Part shown: positions 47,108 through 58,579 of the stretch, in pieces
How positions within the stretch are numbered: position 1 is the stretch's first letter
Layout: every line of letters begins with the position of its first letter
NCBI GenBank assembly: GCA_016800925.1
Contig: JABCPU010000155.1
Location: 85,597 to 149,596, forward strand
Origin: Suillus spraguei
Lineage: Eukaryota; Basidiomycota; Agaricomycetes; Boletales; Suillaceae
Direction: 5' to 3'
DNA: 64,000 bases
Position numbers and translations under genes: made by a program
Notes under the pieces: model-generated
Database searches by the model: none
What the model saw: the letters and a program-made list of their open reading frames with translations, nothing else
Told to the model about the DNA's origin: nothing

Positions 47108-47345
47108 AATTGTATGCTCACCCATCAGGGAGAACGTGTTAGAAACACGCCCCTGCACTTTATCATATCCGCCCTTGCCAGCCATCCTTCCCTGGCTTCG
47201 ACTCCCCTGATATGGTCAGGTGGTTTCCCTTAACGAGTCCGGACCTTGGCCTAGAGGTCGAGCTTCTTTTTGAGAACAGGGAAGCTCAAAACGTTGCGAT
47301 AACGGGACCGGTCTTGGTCTTGGCGTCCATGCATAGCTAAAAATT
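47108..47345 (-). pseudogene. HSP20 pseudogene fragment
   Basis: The + strand words ccgcccttg, cttcgactcccctgatatggtca, ggtttccctta and gggaagctcaaaacgttgcg...cttggtctt match 49740-49870 of the intact HSP20 in the same orientation, which there encode the GGYVVQERS to MDVHENAETK part. Indels and substitutions close all frames. It marks a second, older HSP20 duplicate on the same strand. Confidence 0.65.
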
Positions 47346-48235
47346 TTGACGCGGGGGCCGTGTCAAGCTTAATTACTAAATATAATGATCTAATCATGCA
47401 GCATGTTTTATACGCTCTAAATAAGTGAGTTCTATGTCAATCCACGGCTGTCTAGACCCTACCTTGATTCCACATTGTGACGTCTCATATAACGACCGGA
47501 CCCTGCCAAGGCACTTCTACGTCGTTGAAACCACCCTCTTTTTCTAGCGTGTTAGTAATTGAGGCAGCCGAGCCTGCAGGCCTGAGCGATGGACAGAAAG
47601 AATTAGTTAAATTTTCAAGTTAGATGGTATACACTGCACAACAAACGAGCGCACATAGCCAGAACAGGATCGGATAAATGACAGGCTGATTTAAAGTGTT
47701 GGCTAGCGGAAGCAAACGTTATAACGGCGACAAGGGAGTCGCCTAAGAAATGTTCCCACGCATCTTTGAACCTCCAGGCTCCTACCAACGAGTGCCCTTG
47801 CCATCGTGCACGTCATACTATATCGGCTCAAAGTTGAAGCTAAGCAGATATAATATCCTACCAGTATCTCATTAGGAGAACAAAATATTTTCGCCAGAAG
47901 CTCTCCTAAAAGAAGGTCGCCATCATGAACGTGCACGAGAACTGAAGTCCTATGTCATATTTTTATTCACCGTCTTCCCCGAACTGGCTACACGTTCTCC
48001 AACTTAAATAACCCCTTATTTTACTCACCAGAATATGCCGACACTGGAGTGAGGTTACTACCATTCCCACCTTGTGGTACCCATGGATAATAACCACGCT
48101 ACTAGCAGAAGCTGCCAGTATTCTACCGTGACTCATGGCTCAGGACGCCCACTCTCCTTAGGAATCATGCGCATCCAAAATGATACAAACTTACGAACCC
48201 TTTTTTAACCCTTAATCTCTCAGATCTTCTCAAAA
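47346..48235. other. Intergenic, no feature seen
   Basis: Short frames only (longest 77 codons, minus, 47703-47936) and no family motif. I see nothing supportable. Confidence 0.4.
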
Positions 48236-48670
48236 TCACGTTTGACATGGCCGTCGCACCTGAAATTTTACTAAACGATCTCCCGGCATTTCAGGAGCGT
48301 CGAGTTGACATAAGTCACGATTGATACACTATCACGTATTTTGCTATTCACCTCGCGACTCTTGACTCTGCGCAGTTTCAAGTTAAAAATACTGTCTTGC
48401 TACGACATCATGCACTTAACTCGGTATGAAACCTGACAAATGTCGATATCGGTGCGTATTGCGTCCCGTTTACCATCACGGGCTTGTTCCAGCTAATCCC
48501 TTACCGTCCTTCGGGCCGTTCACCCTCTCGTCCTTTCAATCATCCACTATCAAATCCGCTTGCATGATTATCTCGCTTTCAGTGCGACACCCATCGGTTG
48601 ACTTGTTCGATGCACTCACGCTTCCAAATTTACGCGTGCTTCGCGCCTTGTTCTCTCAGTTCTCTTGAGG
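48236..48670 (+). pseudogene. F-box/LRR-type gene fragment
   Basis: The frame 48426-48668 ends with IISLSVRHPSVDLFDALTLPNLRVLRALF. The core FDALTLPNLRVL matches FLDALTLPNLRVLDV of the F-box gene at 57493-58579 and is a common motif near the end of Agaricomycete F-box/LRR proteins. No F-box and no downstream LRR part are readable, so this is a fragment. Confidence 0.5.
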
Positions 48671-49516
48671 TATTATAATCGACGTCACTTTTTCAGGATC
48701 AGCGTCCACATTTGCTACCACTAGCTACATATCATCTGCCAGGAGTGCAATTCGCATCTTAATAAATCCAAGCTCATTACCCAGCTTCAGCGTACCACCA
48801 ACCCTTGACCGGTGCCGAGGCGTTGGGTGTGTTGAGATTTGGAAACTGAGGGATATGTCTCCATCGCTGCATTGATTGCATGGTTCCTCGATCTGTTTGG
48901 TACTCGTGTTTATTTCGAGACCTCACCACAAGAGCGCTCTTGTAATCAATCTCCCGTATCTTATCCACGTTCGTTCTCATGTGTGGGCCTGCAATCTGAC
49001 CGTGTTATCAGAGGCAACGATTCATGATATGCCACGTCTCGCCTTCTCGTGATAGCCCTTTGCATCATAGTATATACGTGTCACTACCACTGTTTGAGAT
49101 TTCTCCACAGCTGCAGTACGGCAAGCAGATCTTAATCGATCGGGGCGGCAACAACTTAGATGAATTCGCGGAGTCAAACCAGAATAGAAATCTCGATCGA
49201 TCTGGGGCACAATCTCGACCAATCGAACATCTCATTGTTATCTTCTGTGCTTTGTTTTATGGCGACTCGGTCCATGATTGTTATACTTGCTAGTTAATAA
49301 TTGTCCATGGCATGTGCACTACTCCAAAGCTATAATGGTTCACCCTGGAGAATCTTCAAGTTTGCTCTAGTGGAATTGAAGGTTATAGTAAAGTAACTTG
49401 ATTAGAATGAAAAAAATAAATAGAGAGATAGTGTATCGACTATCGTACAGATCTACTATTGTTTAAAGACCCTTCACAACATGCTAATGATACAGATTTG
49501 AGATATCACCGCGTCT

Positions 49517-50085
49517 TCACGCGATCGCAACACGCTGAGGTTGCTGGTCCGGTCCAGCCTTCGGGAAGCTCACACTGAGCACTCCGTTCTCCATCATTGC
49601 ATGAATATCTTCAGCCTGTTCATGTAATCATCATAAGCACTGAATCCAATTTAGCTAGCAGATATACTCACCTTGATTCCTTGAGGAATCTGAAGGGTCC
49701 TGGAGAATTTGCCATATGAGCGCTCCTGCACTACATAGCCGCCCTTGTCATAGTGCTCTGAATGCTTTGACTCCCCAGATATGGTCAAACGGTTTCCGTG
49801 GACCTCAACGTTGACATCTTGTTGTTGAAGGCCAGGAAGCTCGAATGTTGCGGTCACGGTCTTAGTCTCTGCATTCTCATGTACGTCCATCCTGTGTTCG
49901 TGTAAGCTAGGGCGTTGAAGCAATGAAAACCATCATACTTACTTGGGGAACGCCCGATCTCGGCGATGAGTCAAGGCAGTATTTCCCTCGGTATGAAGGG
50001 AGGGACGCAAGCGAGCATTGAAAGCATCATCAAATAGCTTGTCAAACTCGGTGGAGGGGCAGTAGATTGTGCGCACAAACGACAT
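49517..50085 (-). CDS. Small heat-shock protein, HSP20/alpha-crystallin family
   Basis: Three exons on the minus strand: 50085-49943, 49891-49672 and 49615-49517, separated by 51- and 56-nt GT-AG introns; 153 aa. The N-terminal arm starts MSFVRTIYCPSTEFDKLFDD. The alpha-crystallin domain runs from about residue 50: MDVHENAETKTVTATFELPG, VNVEVHGNRLTISGE, YVVQERSYGKFSRTLQIP, then AEDIHAMMENGVLSVSFPK, where GVLSV is the GxLxx signature strand. It ends DQQPQRVAIA-TGA. An ATP-independent holdase in the cytosol is expected from the family. Two decayed relatives lie at 31930 and 47108. I see a run of A/T and nGAAn-like words upstream but no convincing heat-shock element. Confidence 0.92.
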
Positions 50086-50434
50086 GAGTAATGATTAAGT
50101 GAAGATGTGATAGATATTGAGAGAAACTGCTTTGCTTTGCAAGTGGTTAGAGGATGTGGTTGTTGAAGTCAAAGAGAAACAAACCAGTTATATACGCATC
50201 ATGAATGAGTGACGATGGTTAAAGGGGTTTCTCGAAGTTACCTGGCGTTAATTGAATGTGTGAACGTCATTCTGTAACATTCGAGAAGGTGTCAAGTTCC
50301 TTATTTGACGCAAGCACCTGTGTACAGATATTTGGTTTATTACAAAAAAGGAAAGATGCCGAGTCTGCCGACCGATCTTTGAACTTCACACAAAACATTT
50401 TCACGACTACATAGGCGGCTCTGGAGCAAAACAG
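50086..50434. other. HSP20 promoter side, intergenic
   Basis: Contains cagttatatacgcatc at about 50188, a plausible TATA box about 105 bp upstream of the HSP20 ATG (minus strand reads tatataac). Otherwise empty. Confidence 0.4.
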
Positions 50435-50519
50435 TGGACAAATCCGGACTCGAACCGGAGACCCCCCGCAACCAAGCAACGTGCTAAGCGGATGTGATAA
50501 CCAGCTACACCATATGCCC
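50435..50519 (-). tRNA. tRNA-Ala (AGC) with an 11-nt intron
   Basis: The minus strand folds as a tRNA: acceptor GGGCATA/TTTGTCC with discriminator A; D-arm GTGTAGCTGGTTATCAC; anticodon stem TCCGC/GCGGG; anticodon loop TTAGCA-T with AGC at 34-36; T-arm TCCGG-TTCGAGT-CCGGA. Between positions 37 and 38 an extra CGTTGCTTGGT (11 nt) is the canonical place for a tRNA intron. The B box GGTTCGAGTCC is perfect. The acceptor stem has one T-T mismatch and a G-T pair, so activity should be checked. Confidence 0.88.
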
Positions 50520-51188
50520 AGTAGTAGGTCCTCACGTCCGCTAGTCCGAGATGAGTCTAGACTGCATCACGTTCAGGTCTTTTGTGAGGCAACGCCTAGT
50601 GATGCGGTAAATATGATCATGCGGTTATCACATTCCCTCGGTCGACCGGTCAATAGTTGATGAATCTCCGAAAACTTCATCCGGCCTGTCAATAATGTTC
50701 TTGGAACCCGATTCGGACGGTTGGCAAGGATGGAAGACTGCACAAGTGGCACTCAAATGTGTGGTGTGAGAGCCTAGTACTGGTCGAATGTTCAACCCCT
50801 CGGGAGATCTCTAGCCTCCGAGAAATCGAACCCAATTTTGATGATTAGAGGTCTTGTACCTGATTTCCAAGAAACATAAAAGAGAAGTAAGTGCCTTTCA
50901 TCGTGTACTCAACCTCTCATAGCATGACCATGGAGACGTACATGACAATGATGCTTGCCATGTCTGACGAATTCACCATTGAAGTGACACGCCTATGATT
51001 GTTACATAATAACAATAGTTCTTCCAAAGTCCCACGTGCACACTGCACAGACTCGGTCGTGCACCTTAAACACGAGTACCTGCTTAGTTTCGTGCTGACG
51101 ACAAGCAGTCTTTATGATCAACGGTAACTAGTCACATTCACTATACATTCACATGCTATCTAACATCACTGTGTTACTATTAGTAACA
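50520..51188. other. Intergenic, no gene seen
   Basis: No long frame or motif. It may contain the promoter of the gene starting at 51189. Confidence 0.4.
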
Positions 51189-51802
51189 ATGTCAGGCTCT
51201 CATCCAGGTCCAGCTTCCACTCCTGGTGGAGTAAAACGCCATCGGAAAAATATCGCTCGCAAATCCACAGGACGTCAGCCTCCAAGGAAACAGGTTGGTT
51301 TTTCAAGTCTACACAAGCGCTACACTGACTCAGAGAAAATATCCAGTATTGGGAAAACTTTAAGAGCGAACATGGATCTTCCGAGGCATCATCGTATTCT
51401 TCGAACTCAAGCCAAGATGCAGAAGTCGCATCACTTTGCTCAAAATTCGCTGACTGTCTTGAAGGCCTCTGCGAGAGCGAAATGGATAAACGCATTCTGG
51501 AGGCTGTTGAACGGGACGGAGGAAAATTCTTTCATCTGATCCGATGTGTGCTTGACTATGAACGTGCCTTGCAAGGGTTTGAGCATCAATCAGACCTGGA
51601 CACGGAGACTTCAGGAGGTATTGGCCATCGCACAAAAGCCCTGCGTGACTTTGCTAATTTTCTGAATGCTAAAACACGGGATGGCATCCCTACTTCACTA
51701 TCGCTTGCAATCCATCGGGACGGGAAACAATTATTCCGTCTGGCACAGTGCTGCCTGAGTTTCAATAATGCAATTAACGGCGAGGGCTCTGAAAGTCTAT
51801 GA
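51189..51802 (+). CDS. Orphan protein with a histone H3 tail-like N-terminus
   Basis: Two exons, 51189-51293 and 51347-51802, joined by a 53-nt GT-AG intron (gttggt...ctgac...ccag) that restores a single frame; 186 aa. Exon 1 reads MSGSHPGPASTPGGVKRHRK then IARKSTGRQPPRKQ. Histone H3 residues 7-19 are ARKSTGGKAPRKQ, so ten of thirteen positions agree, including the K9-S10 and P16-R17-K18-Q19 surroundings. Exon 2 is an acidic, helical region: YWENFKSEHGSSEASS, CSKFADCLEGLCESEMDKRI, HLIRCVLDYERALQGF, TKALRDFANFLNAKTRDGI, LFRLAQCCLSFNNAI. No histone fold is seen. An in-frame upstream ATG at 51153 is possible. Function unknown; mimicry of H3 is inference. Confidence 0.65.
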
Positions 51803-52862
51803 CTACCATATGTGCGTATCACTTTCGTTTGCGATGTTCGAGGACTAACGAGAAGGAACCATACGATTTATCTGCGCGTTCTGATTTTTTCGACTGGAGG
51901 ATTTTCAGAACTGCATCTGAGCATTTGAATTTTGTGGTCTTCTCATAACATCTTTATGTATAATTTGGCATGTGTCGATATAACTTGCAGGTGGATCTAG
52001 TTTGTGAGCTTCAAAGTTCAAACGAAGAGCAGACAGCTTCCCAATAGAGAGTTCAACAAGGGGTGCTTTCTCAGAGTATAGAACTGCAGTCAGGCTTGCC
52101 GTTGTTATTGAGGGGTCTCATCAACCTCTAGGTACTTGATAAACCAGTTGTGTGATTGACATTGTGGACGACTGGTGGATCACTCATCTGCGGTGTCCAC
52201 CAGAACACGATCCAGTGTTGTCTTCCAGGACCGTGGGATGCTAGCCTTTAGTTCTTTACTGCATTACCATTTTCCTACCTGTAGATCAATCGGTTCTAGC
52301 TCGCGTACTCGGATTCGATCTCCATTGAGATTGATTCCAGTATGAGGAACGAATATGAAACACCCGCTAGCTATATTCCTCTGTGAATATCTTGTTTGTG
52401 AGTTGGTGGTTCCAACCGATTGAGTGTCTTCCAAGTAACAGAAAGTATTGGCGACCGGTAACACGACAACCAGATAAATGGGTCATCAGGGAGGAAGGTT
52501 ATGTGCTGGAACTACTAGCTTCCGGAAGCGTTTGCTTTTGCATGCAGTTGTCAATGAGCAGTGAACAAGGTGTTGCGATTCACGAGGGATAAGCAATTGC
52601 GGCGTCGACAAGCCTAGTGCATGATCAGCTCCGTCGACGAGTCCAGTACGCGATGAACTCGATGGCCGAACTTCCCGCTATCCTTCATGCGCGCAGGTTG
52701 TCAAGTCCAACCTGAAAGTGGGTATTTGTCAGTCCTCCGCTCTGACATTTTCCAAACAAACAACTCTATCTGTATACTTGGCGTGATTGGCCACCTGCTC
52801 TGTCTACATGCTACCATGGCTTGGAATTATGTCATACCTGCGATCAAGCATAAACTAACATA
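51803..52862. other. Intergenic, no gene supported
   Basis: Only short frames. A minus-strand stretch at 52264-52464 reads YLEDTQSVGTTNS..INLNGDRIRVRELEPIDLQVG, faintly FHA-like, but it lacks a clear start, partner exons and the conserved GR and SRxH motifs. Confidence 0.35.
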
Positions 52863-54432
52863 TTAGTCATTGTATCCGCGAACCCGAGACAGACCCTTCC
52901 TCGCTTGAGGAACCTCGATTCCCTGCTGCTTCCAAATCTCAATCTGGCGATCTTTTGCCACTTTGCCTGTCCGGCTCTCGTAGTCTTCAACAGACTCAGG
53001 TTTCTCGCCATGAGGCGTAGCCCTGAGTGCGTGGCGAGTTTGAGGCCAGAAATCGAAAGTTGCGGTGTGAGTGACAACCTACTATCTGGTCAAGTTCTAC
53101 GTTCTTCGTTGAGTAAAAACAGTCCTGACCCTATTGTCCCAGAATGCAATTGAATTCGGCTCCCAGTGGAAACGCACTTGAAAGTCAACATTCTCGGCGA
53201 CCTGGTGGAACAAGAAATTGAGTATGGTGTCGGATTCAGGTTTCGGGACACCGAGTATGCGACGAGTAAAGCCAGGATTGACGTAAACGCTCTTCCAGCC
53301 AGTTACTGGGTGGACACGAACGACAGGATGTACGGTTTCAACGGGCTCGCGACGGACGTGCAGGCCGGCCGCGCGGGATCCCTCCGCTTGCGCGACCGCA
53401 CTGTGCAGAGCTGTGAGACCTTCGAGGTATGCTTGCATGCCTGGACTGAGGGAGGAATAAAGAGCATAACTGTACATGATTGTCAGGATAATTTCTTTGC
53501 ACAGCAAGTCGTCTTCTGCTACTTACCCAGAGCTCCAGAGCGTGTCACCGCCGTATTCGGGACCAGTAATCACTTTCAAAGACGTGGTACTCGGTGGTTG
53601 GATCTCATATGTCACATCGCTGTGCCAAAGCTCAATCTTCGAGAACGCGCTAGCGTCAGGGCGTCGTGCAGCGTCATTATAAACGACTGAAGGATGTCAT
53701 TAACAGTTACATAAGTTTTGAACAATCTAGCTCACCATGGACCTCCTCAAGTCCTGGTTCTCGAGGGACGGGGGTCGTTGCGTGTTTGTGAAGGGGTCCA
53801 AAGTGTCTAGCAATGTCAAGTTGCTCGTGTATGTTGAGTTCCTGATCTCGGAAGACTACGCAAGGAATGTGTTGGTTGGCCAAGCAATAAACCTGCTTGT
53901 GACATATTTAGGTTTACTCACAAACAACCCCTCTCTCTGCAACAAGAAGGGCACTGATATGATAAACTCGTCAAAAAATAGGTGCAGTCGTAGATGTAGT
54001 GCACCCACAGTTCGTCCTTTTGTTGATTCGTTAGCTGCCGGAGATCAATACCAACGAGCTCTGTGCCAATGGCGGGTGTAAGATGTTTCACTATTCGTGC
54101 AGCACTGAAGAGAGCTGTTTTGCTTGTGTCAGCAAAGTGGCCGCGGTCGGTGACTTCAACTTCAGTGAGCGGTTTCCAATTCACAACGGGGAAGTGGGGC
54201 TTGTTGAAACATCTGCATCAGCGTCTACCTACAAGATTGAAGTCCAAAGGTCGCTCACTTTGTACTTGGCATATTGGTAGTCATCATCGTTCTCGTTCCC
54301 AGCGCTGGGTGAGTAGAAGGGATTTATGAATGAAGTTTCCTCTAGCGGCTGATTGGATTGAGCTTTCTTCAACTCTGCAACACCACTGACAGTTCCATTG
54401 CCGCTCTCCTCACTGGTAGCCACTGGTGCCAT
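52863..54432 (-). CDS. TauD/TfdA-family 2-oxoglutarate- and Fe(II)-dependent dioxygenase
   Basis: Seven exons on the minus strand: 54432-54259, 54199-54009, 53953-53922, 53855-53736, 53686-53527, 53469-53130 and 53078-52863; introns 49-66 nt; 410 aa, frame kept throughout. Motifs in order: LTPAIGTELVGIDLRQL; ALLVAERGVV|FFRDQEL; LDIARHFGPLHKHATTPVP; KIELWHSDVTYEIQPPS, with the HxD iron ligands; GGDTLWSS; WKSVYVNPGFTRRI; IAFWDNR|VVTHTATFDFW, with the distal His; and RHALRATPHGEKP, with the Arg that binds 2-oxoglutarate; end GLSRVRGYND. This pattern is that of fungal sulfonate/taurine dioxygenases, which release sulfite from taurine or related compounds, but the substrate cannot be read from sequence. 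No mutation of the metal or cosubstrate residues. Confidence 0.92.
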
Positions 54433-55021
54433 ACTGTCGCGATTAGAAGGGAAGAGTTTGATGTTAGCTTATACATTGCACGTTCCTCATACTTTATACC
54501 GGAATAAAGAGGTCAGGCGACCACTCCCAGAAGCTCAATGCGGAATATGGTGCCAGTCGAAGGTCTTATTGCGCAACCACGTCACTCACTTGCCGTTTTC
54601 GGATGCGATATAATCAAAGCACGTATTCTGAACCACATCGTGACCATAACTTTGCGTTCTTTGATGGACGACTCCGGTACTAGAAGTGCCTTCAGTCAGG
54701 TAGCAACGCTTCCATTTCGACGATCAAGGTAAAAGTAGATTTCCATGGTCTTGTGGTGAGTTGCGATACTGAATATTAAGACTGTGATCAACTCTTGTAG
54801 TCACATGTTAGGGCTTTGGGCTAAATTTAGCAGAAGAGGAACATACAAGCAGCCTCAGTCCAGATATCCATCTTGTGGCGGTCCGGCTTGGGCGCAAAGT
54901 ACACCGCAGTACCCATGCGGCGCCCGTTGTAGTACAACGAGTAATTGGGTACAGATATCGATAGCAGCCTGCAGTTCTAATCCACGCAGTCTAAACAAGT
55001 ATATGCAATGCCAGGTCAAAT

Positions 55022-55851
55022 CTAATATGAGCTAGGCTCTGAGACTAAGAATCCGACTAGGCATGCATCAAGCATGAAGTCTGCATTTACCCATGCATGT
55101 GTCAGTGCTAGGTTATCCTGTTCAATAGTGCATCCCATAGTAAGATATGCTAAGTACTCACAAAACAACTTAGTTCCATCTCTACCCGCTACTCTCATGA
55201 GCTCCTTCTCGCCACCCGGATGATATGGGAGGTAGGGTGTGATATTATAAACCTTTCCATTGATCGCTGTCCAAGCATCCTCTTTCTTGTTATGCAACTT
55301 GAGCACAGATTGTGGGATGCGCATTAATTCATCAACTCCCTGATAAAATCTCACTACATTGCGTACTAAAGACGCATCAACCTGCTTACTCGTAAGTTCT
55401 GGCCAGATGCTTTGAGATTTCCCCAATCGAGTGGACCAAATCCAGGCGCTAAAGCCACTTTATCCCGTCCGGAAGATCGTTTGGGTGGTTGAATCGTAGT
55501 CATAGGTGCAAGAAGAAATGATGAGCTCTGTGGAGGCGGAACACCTGGTTGGCGTGTAACAAGGCTGGGCACAGGCGGCGGGGGCATCAATGCAGCATCA
55601 GTGAGTACCTTCGGTATACTGAGTCCCCTGGATGAATCTGAAGATAAAGGCGAGGCAGCAGCACGTTGTACACTGTTGATCGCGGGGAATGCGGGTGGTA
55701 TGTCGTCTTCACCTGCTGTGTCCGATCCATCGTCATCTTCTTCATTTAATTCTGGGACAGAAAGTGACTGATTTGGGTAGGAATCACTTGGCTCAACCCC
55801 GGTCGAAGAGCTTGAGGTGTCAAGCGAGAACCAACCACGCAGATAAGACAT
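55022..55851 (-). CDS. Cytochrome b5-like heme-binding domain protein
   Basis: Three exons on the minus strand: 55851-55390, 55339-55162 and 55107-55022; introns 50 and 54 nt; 241 aa, frame kept. The start MSYLRGWFSLDTSSSSTG was chosen as the first ATG after a poorly coding stretch; the same frame is open further upstream to 56001. The N-terminal 150 residues are disordered, acidic then Pro/Ser-rich, with FGPLDWGNLKASGQNLR before the domain. The b5 domain has AWTAINGKVYNITPYLPYHPGGEKEL, where HPGG supplies the first heme His, and AGRDGTKLF|SLTHAWVN, where the second His follows. It ends LDACLVGFLVSE. This layout resembles the N-terminal part of cytochrome-b5 reductase-4-type proteins, but no reductase domain follows. 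Confidence 0.9.
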
Positions 55852-56478
55852 GTAGTAACCAAATATTTGAAGCCAACAACCATGTAGACGGAAGTTCTCC
55901 TCTGTGTACTTAATCCAGTAATAGAGTACCACGACAGCTCGGCACATACTTAGCCCATTTACATAATTCCCATGTTCAACGTTGGCGCGTTTGACCTCCA
56001 TGCGACGACGCTCCTGTATCCTATAATGAAGGTATGTTTTAACGTCTTCGTTATTACGGTGAGTATGGGGTATTTATGACCGTGACGGACTTTGAGAACG
56101 TTGCATTTACTGTCTTCATCGTCCTCCCTTCCCGCGCCGTCCTAGCATTCGACCGTGATTTTTTATTCCTATTTCCAAGGTTCTGGATATTTCTCGTCGA
56201 TGCTAATTGTACTTGGTAGGTTGACCAGAATATGGCCCGTGCGCAGAAGAGAGATGCAGCTTGTTCCGGCGAATTTTATTTCCGGAAGGACGTTCTTTTC
56301 CGGGTACTTGTCACTCTTACCATTAGTCCACCTTCGTGCTCCGGATCGTATACGCCTGTTGAAGGCGAAGGACAATATTTCGCGATGGTTTCCTCCTGTT
56401 CCTCGACCGTCGTATGTGAAAGGCAGTCATGTATTCTTTGCCTCCCCCTTCAGAAGTTGACAGTTGTATCAGAAATCC

Positions 56479-57260
56479 ATGTTTCCTGGTCTACTTGACG
56501 TCGTCGATACTTATATCGACACCTTGGACGTTGATGAGGAAGACAGGCTGCAAATAAACAGATACCTCGACCTCGTCCGCAGACGCGTCAATAGGCATAG
56601 ATATCATTTCTTTTTCTTTCGAATGTCTGGTTAAATCACTTTCAGGTTCTTTCCAGACTCATCTGCGACTTGGATTCATAATTTCGTGCGTTCTCACCCA
56701 TGCCATAATCGCGACTCTGTTGTGAGCCAGGGGATAAATTATGACCTCACGGTTGCTGTGGATGAAATGTAAGTGATTCACAAGATGGATATGTTGTAAT
56801 TTTTTTTATGAAAGTGGGTGGCGTGCGACACGTCCCAGAGCTTTTGCCAGAGATTACAAGCCTGCCAGCGACTACCTAACAGTTCTTGACACAAAAATTG
56901 TTACTTGTGTACAAAACATATTACCGCCATTCCTGTACCCATCGAAAGGATCATCAACTTTTCACACGAAGAGGGTACAGTCTGGCCCAAAAAATCTCGC
57001 CGCGTATCCTTTCTATGCACAAACGATCAGCTACACGAACTCATTAGATTTGGTTAGTTCCTCCCATCAATGGATGATCCGCTCAAAAGCTTGTATGAAT
57101 TTCAGTGCTTATGTCCTCTGGTGGGCAGTTTACAACTGCCGAGGATCTTTTGAAGGGATATTGTTTTAGATCTCAGCGTACACTTCGGTTCAGCCTGAGT
57201 ATGTTGTGCATTTGTGTTGGATTCACTTCGCAATTCCTATTTCTTGGCCATTTAGAATGA
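56479..57260 (+). CDS. Unrecognised multi-exon protein
   Basis: A coherent spliced frame: MFPGLLDVVDTYIDTLD.. (56479-56594), FFPDSSATWIHNFVRSHP..VAVDE (56646-56768), IGWRATRPRAFARDYKPASD..TSYTNSLDL-like (56815-57052), and FTTAEDLLKGYCFRSQ..FLFLGHLE-TGA (57129-57260); about 203 aa. The second intron (gtaagt...gaaag, 46 nt) fits well. The first junction works only with a GC-AG intron (gcatag...tttcag), and the third depends on choosing the gggcag acceptor. A further 5' exon is possible. I do not recognise the family. Strong codon-level sense of the two middle exons is the main evidence for a gene. Confidence 0.45.
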
Positions 57261-57492
57261 TTAACATCGAGCGTTGTGCTTGGCTCACCTCGCTGCAGAC
57301 TCCTTTTTCTTTCTGGTCCTATATAGCTGCCGCAGGCTTTTGAGATCGAGATTGATATCCGCACCTTGCGTGTGCGAGGTCGACAATCACTTTACATAAA
57401 ACGGACGATGGATTGAAAATCACACCTTCGCGGGAAACACAGCATATACGTAGCGAGTATAGGTTACCCAAAGCCAATAACTGCCCCGCTCA

Positions 57493-58579
57493 CTAGTCAA
57501 TGCCGCAATTCCAATCTTCCTCATCAACCAAAGCTCTAATGTTAATAGCCATTCCGACCGTACCACTCTTGACACCCTTCAAATCTTCACCAGTCCAAGA
57601 CCTCGTGCCAACATCAAGCACTCGTAAATTGGGGAGTGTGAGTGCATCAAGAAAGGCATCCTCTGGGTGTATTAGAGCCTGGCATGAACATGTGCGAAAA
57701 GGAATTTGGCTATTTATGATGGACAAGGATTTAATATTGGTGTGAGTGAACGGTTCCAGGCCAAATTGATAGCCGAAGAGCACGCAGATTTTTAATGAGG
57801 AAAGGTTGGGAGCTAGACGGAGCAAGCGCATCATAGCGCATGCCTCGTAAAAGTCGAGAATCAGATTTGACAGACGGGCCCATACGGGGTCAAGGGCAAA
57901 TATATGGTCGTAGTCGATATAAGACCTTCCTTTCAACTCGAGAACGCGCAGAGTGCGGAGTGGGGAGATCAGTGATGAGATCAGTATATTATGTGCGGCA
58001 ATATTAAAATTGTTTCTTACGTCCACTCGAAGCTCCTGAAGTGCCGGGAGGTCATCTAGCACAATTCCGTATCCAATAAGGTTGCCAAATGTGATATCGA
58101 GGAAGGAAATTTGATGGGTGTAAGGCTGAAGAAGGGGTCGAATGGAGGTGCAATTGTGTTGGAAGCACACAATTTTTAGAGAGAGGATATGTCCCGCGTG
58201 CGCTTCAGCCACGAGTCATAACAGAAGACCGACTGCTCTATGTTTGTCCCGTCGAGTCTCATAGATAATCTGCACCACAACAATGACATATTCTCGGAAA
58301 CCTTTCTCCATTGGCGGCATATCCTAGTGAGCAGCATAGGAGATGATTGTGAACTGGGTGATAAGTGGTCGGTGTGGGGGAGAGAGAGGAAAAAGATATT
58401 GCATAGAAGCTCAGTTGGCAAGTAGACACGAGACTACTCATTGTGGGGACCTGAGGTACTGGTGATGCGGTTGGACTAAGAGAACGAACTCGACTAAACA
58501 GAAAAAGGGGCTCAAATGCGATGCCGTGTGGGAACATAAAACTTACCCCTCCAACTCTTTCAAGTTCTTCCCTGATCAT
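57493..58579 (-). pseudogene. F-box/LRR-type protein with a frameshift
   Basis: A possible first exon at 58579-58547 (MIREELERVGG) is followed by an intron and then LPTELLCNIFFLSLPHTDH, LLTRICRQWRKVSENMSLLW, a fungal F-box (LPxELLxxIF...CRxWRxVS). After YDSWLKR the frame breaks near 58200: the F-box frame ends TRDISSL-stop, while LRR-like sequence resumes one frame over with AHAGHILSLKIVCFQ, LQELRVDVRN, LRVLELKGRS, LAPNLSSLKI, DALTLPNLRVLDVG and ends at 57493. The shift equals one lost base. Either the gene is broken or there is a sequencing error. F-box proteins couple Skp1-cullin ligases to substrates; the partner here is unknown. Confidence 0.72.

Noticed and set aside
52264..52464. FHA-like stretch on the minus strand (YLEDTQSVGTTNS..INLNGDRI)
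   Set aside because: The GR and SRxH hallmarks and flanking exons are missing; similarity is too weak for a call.
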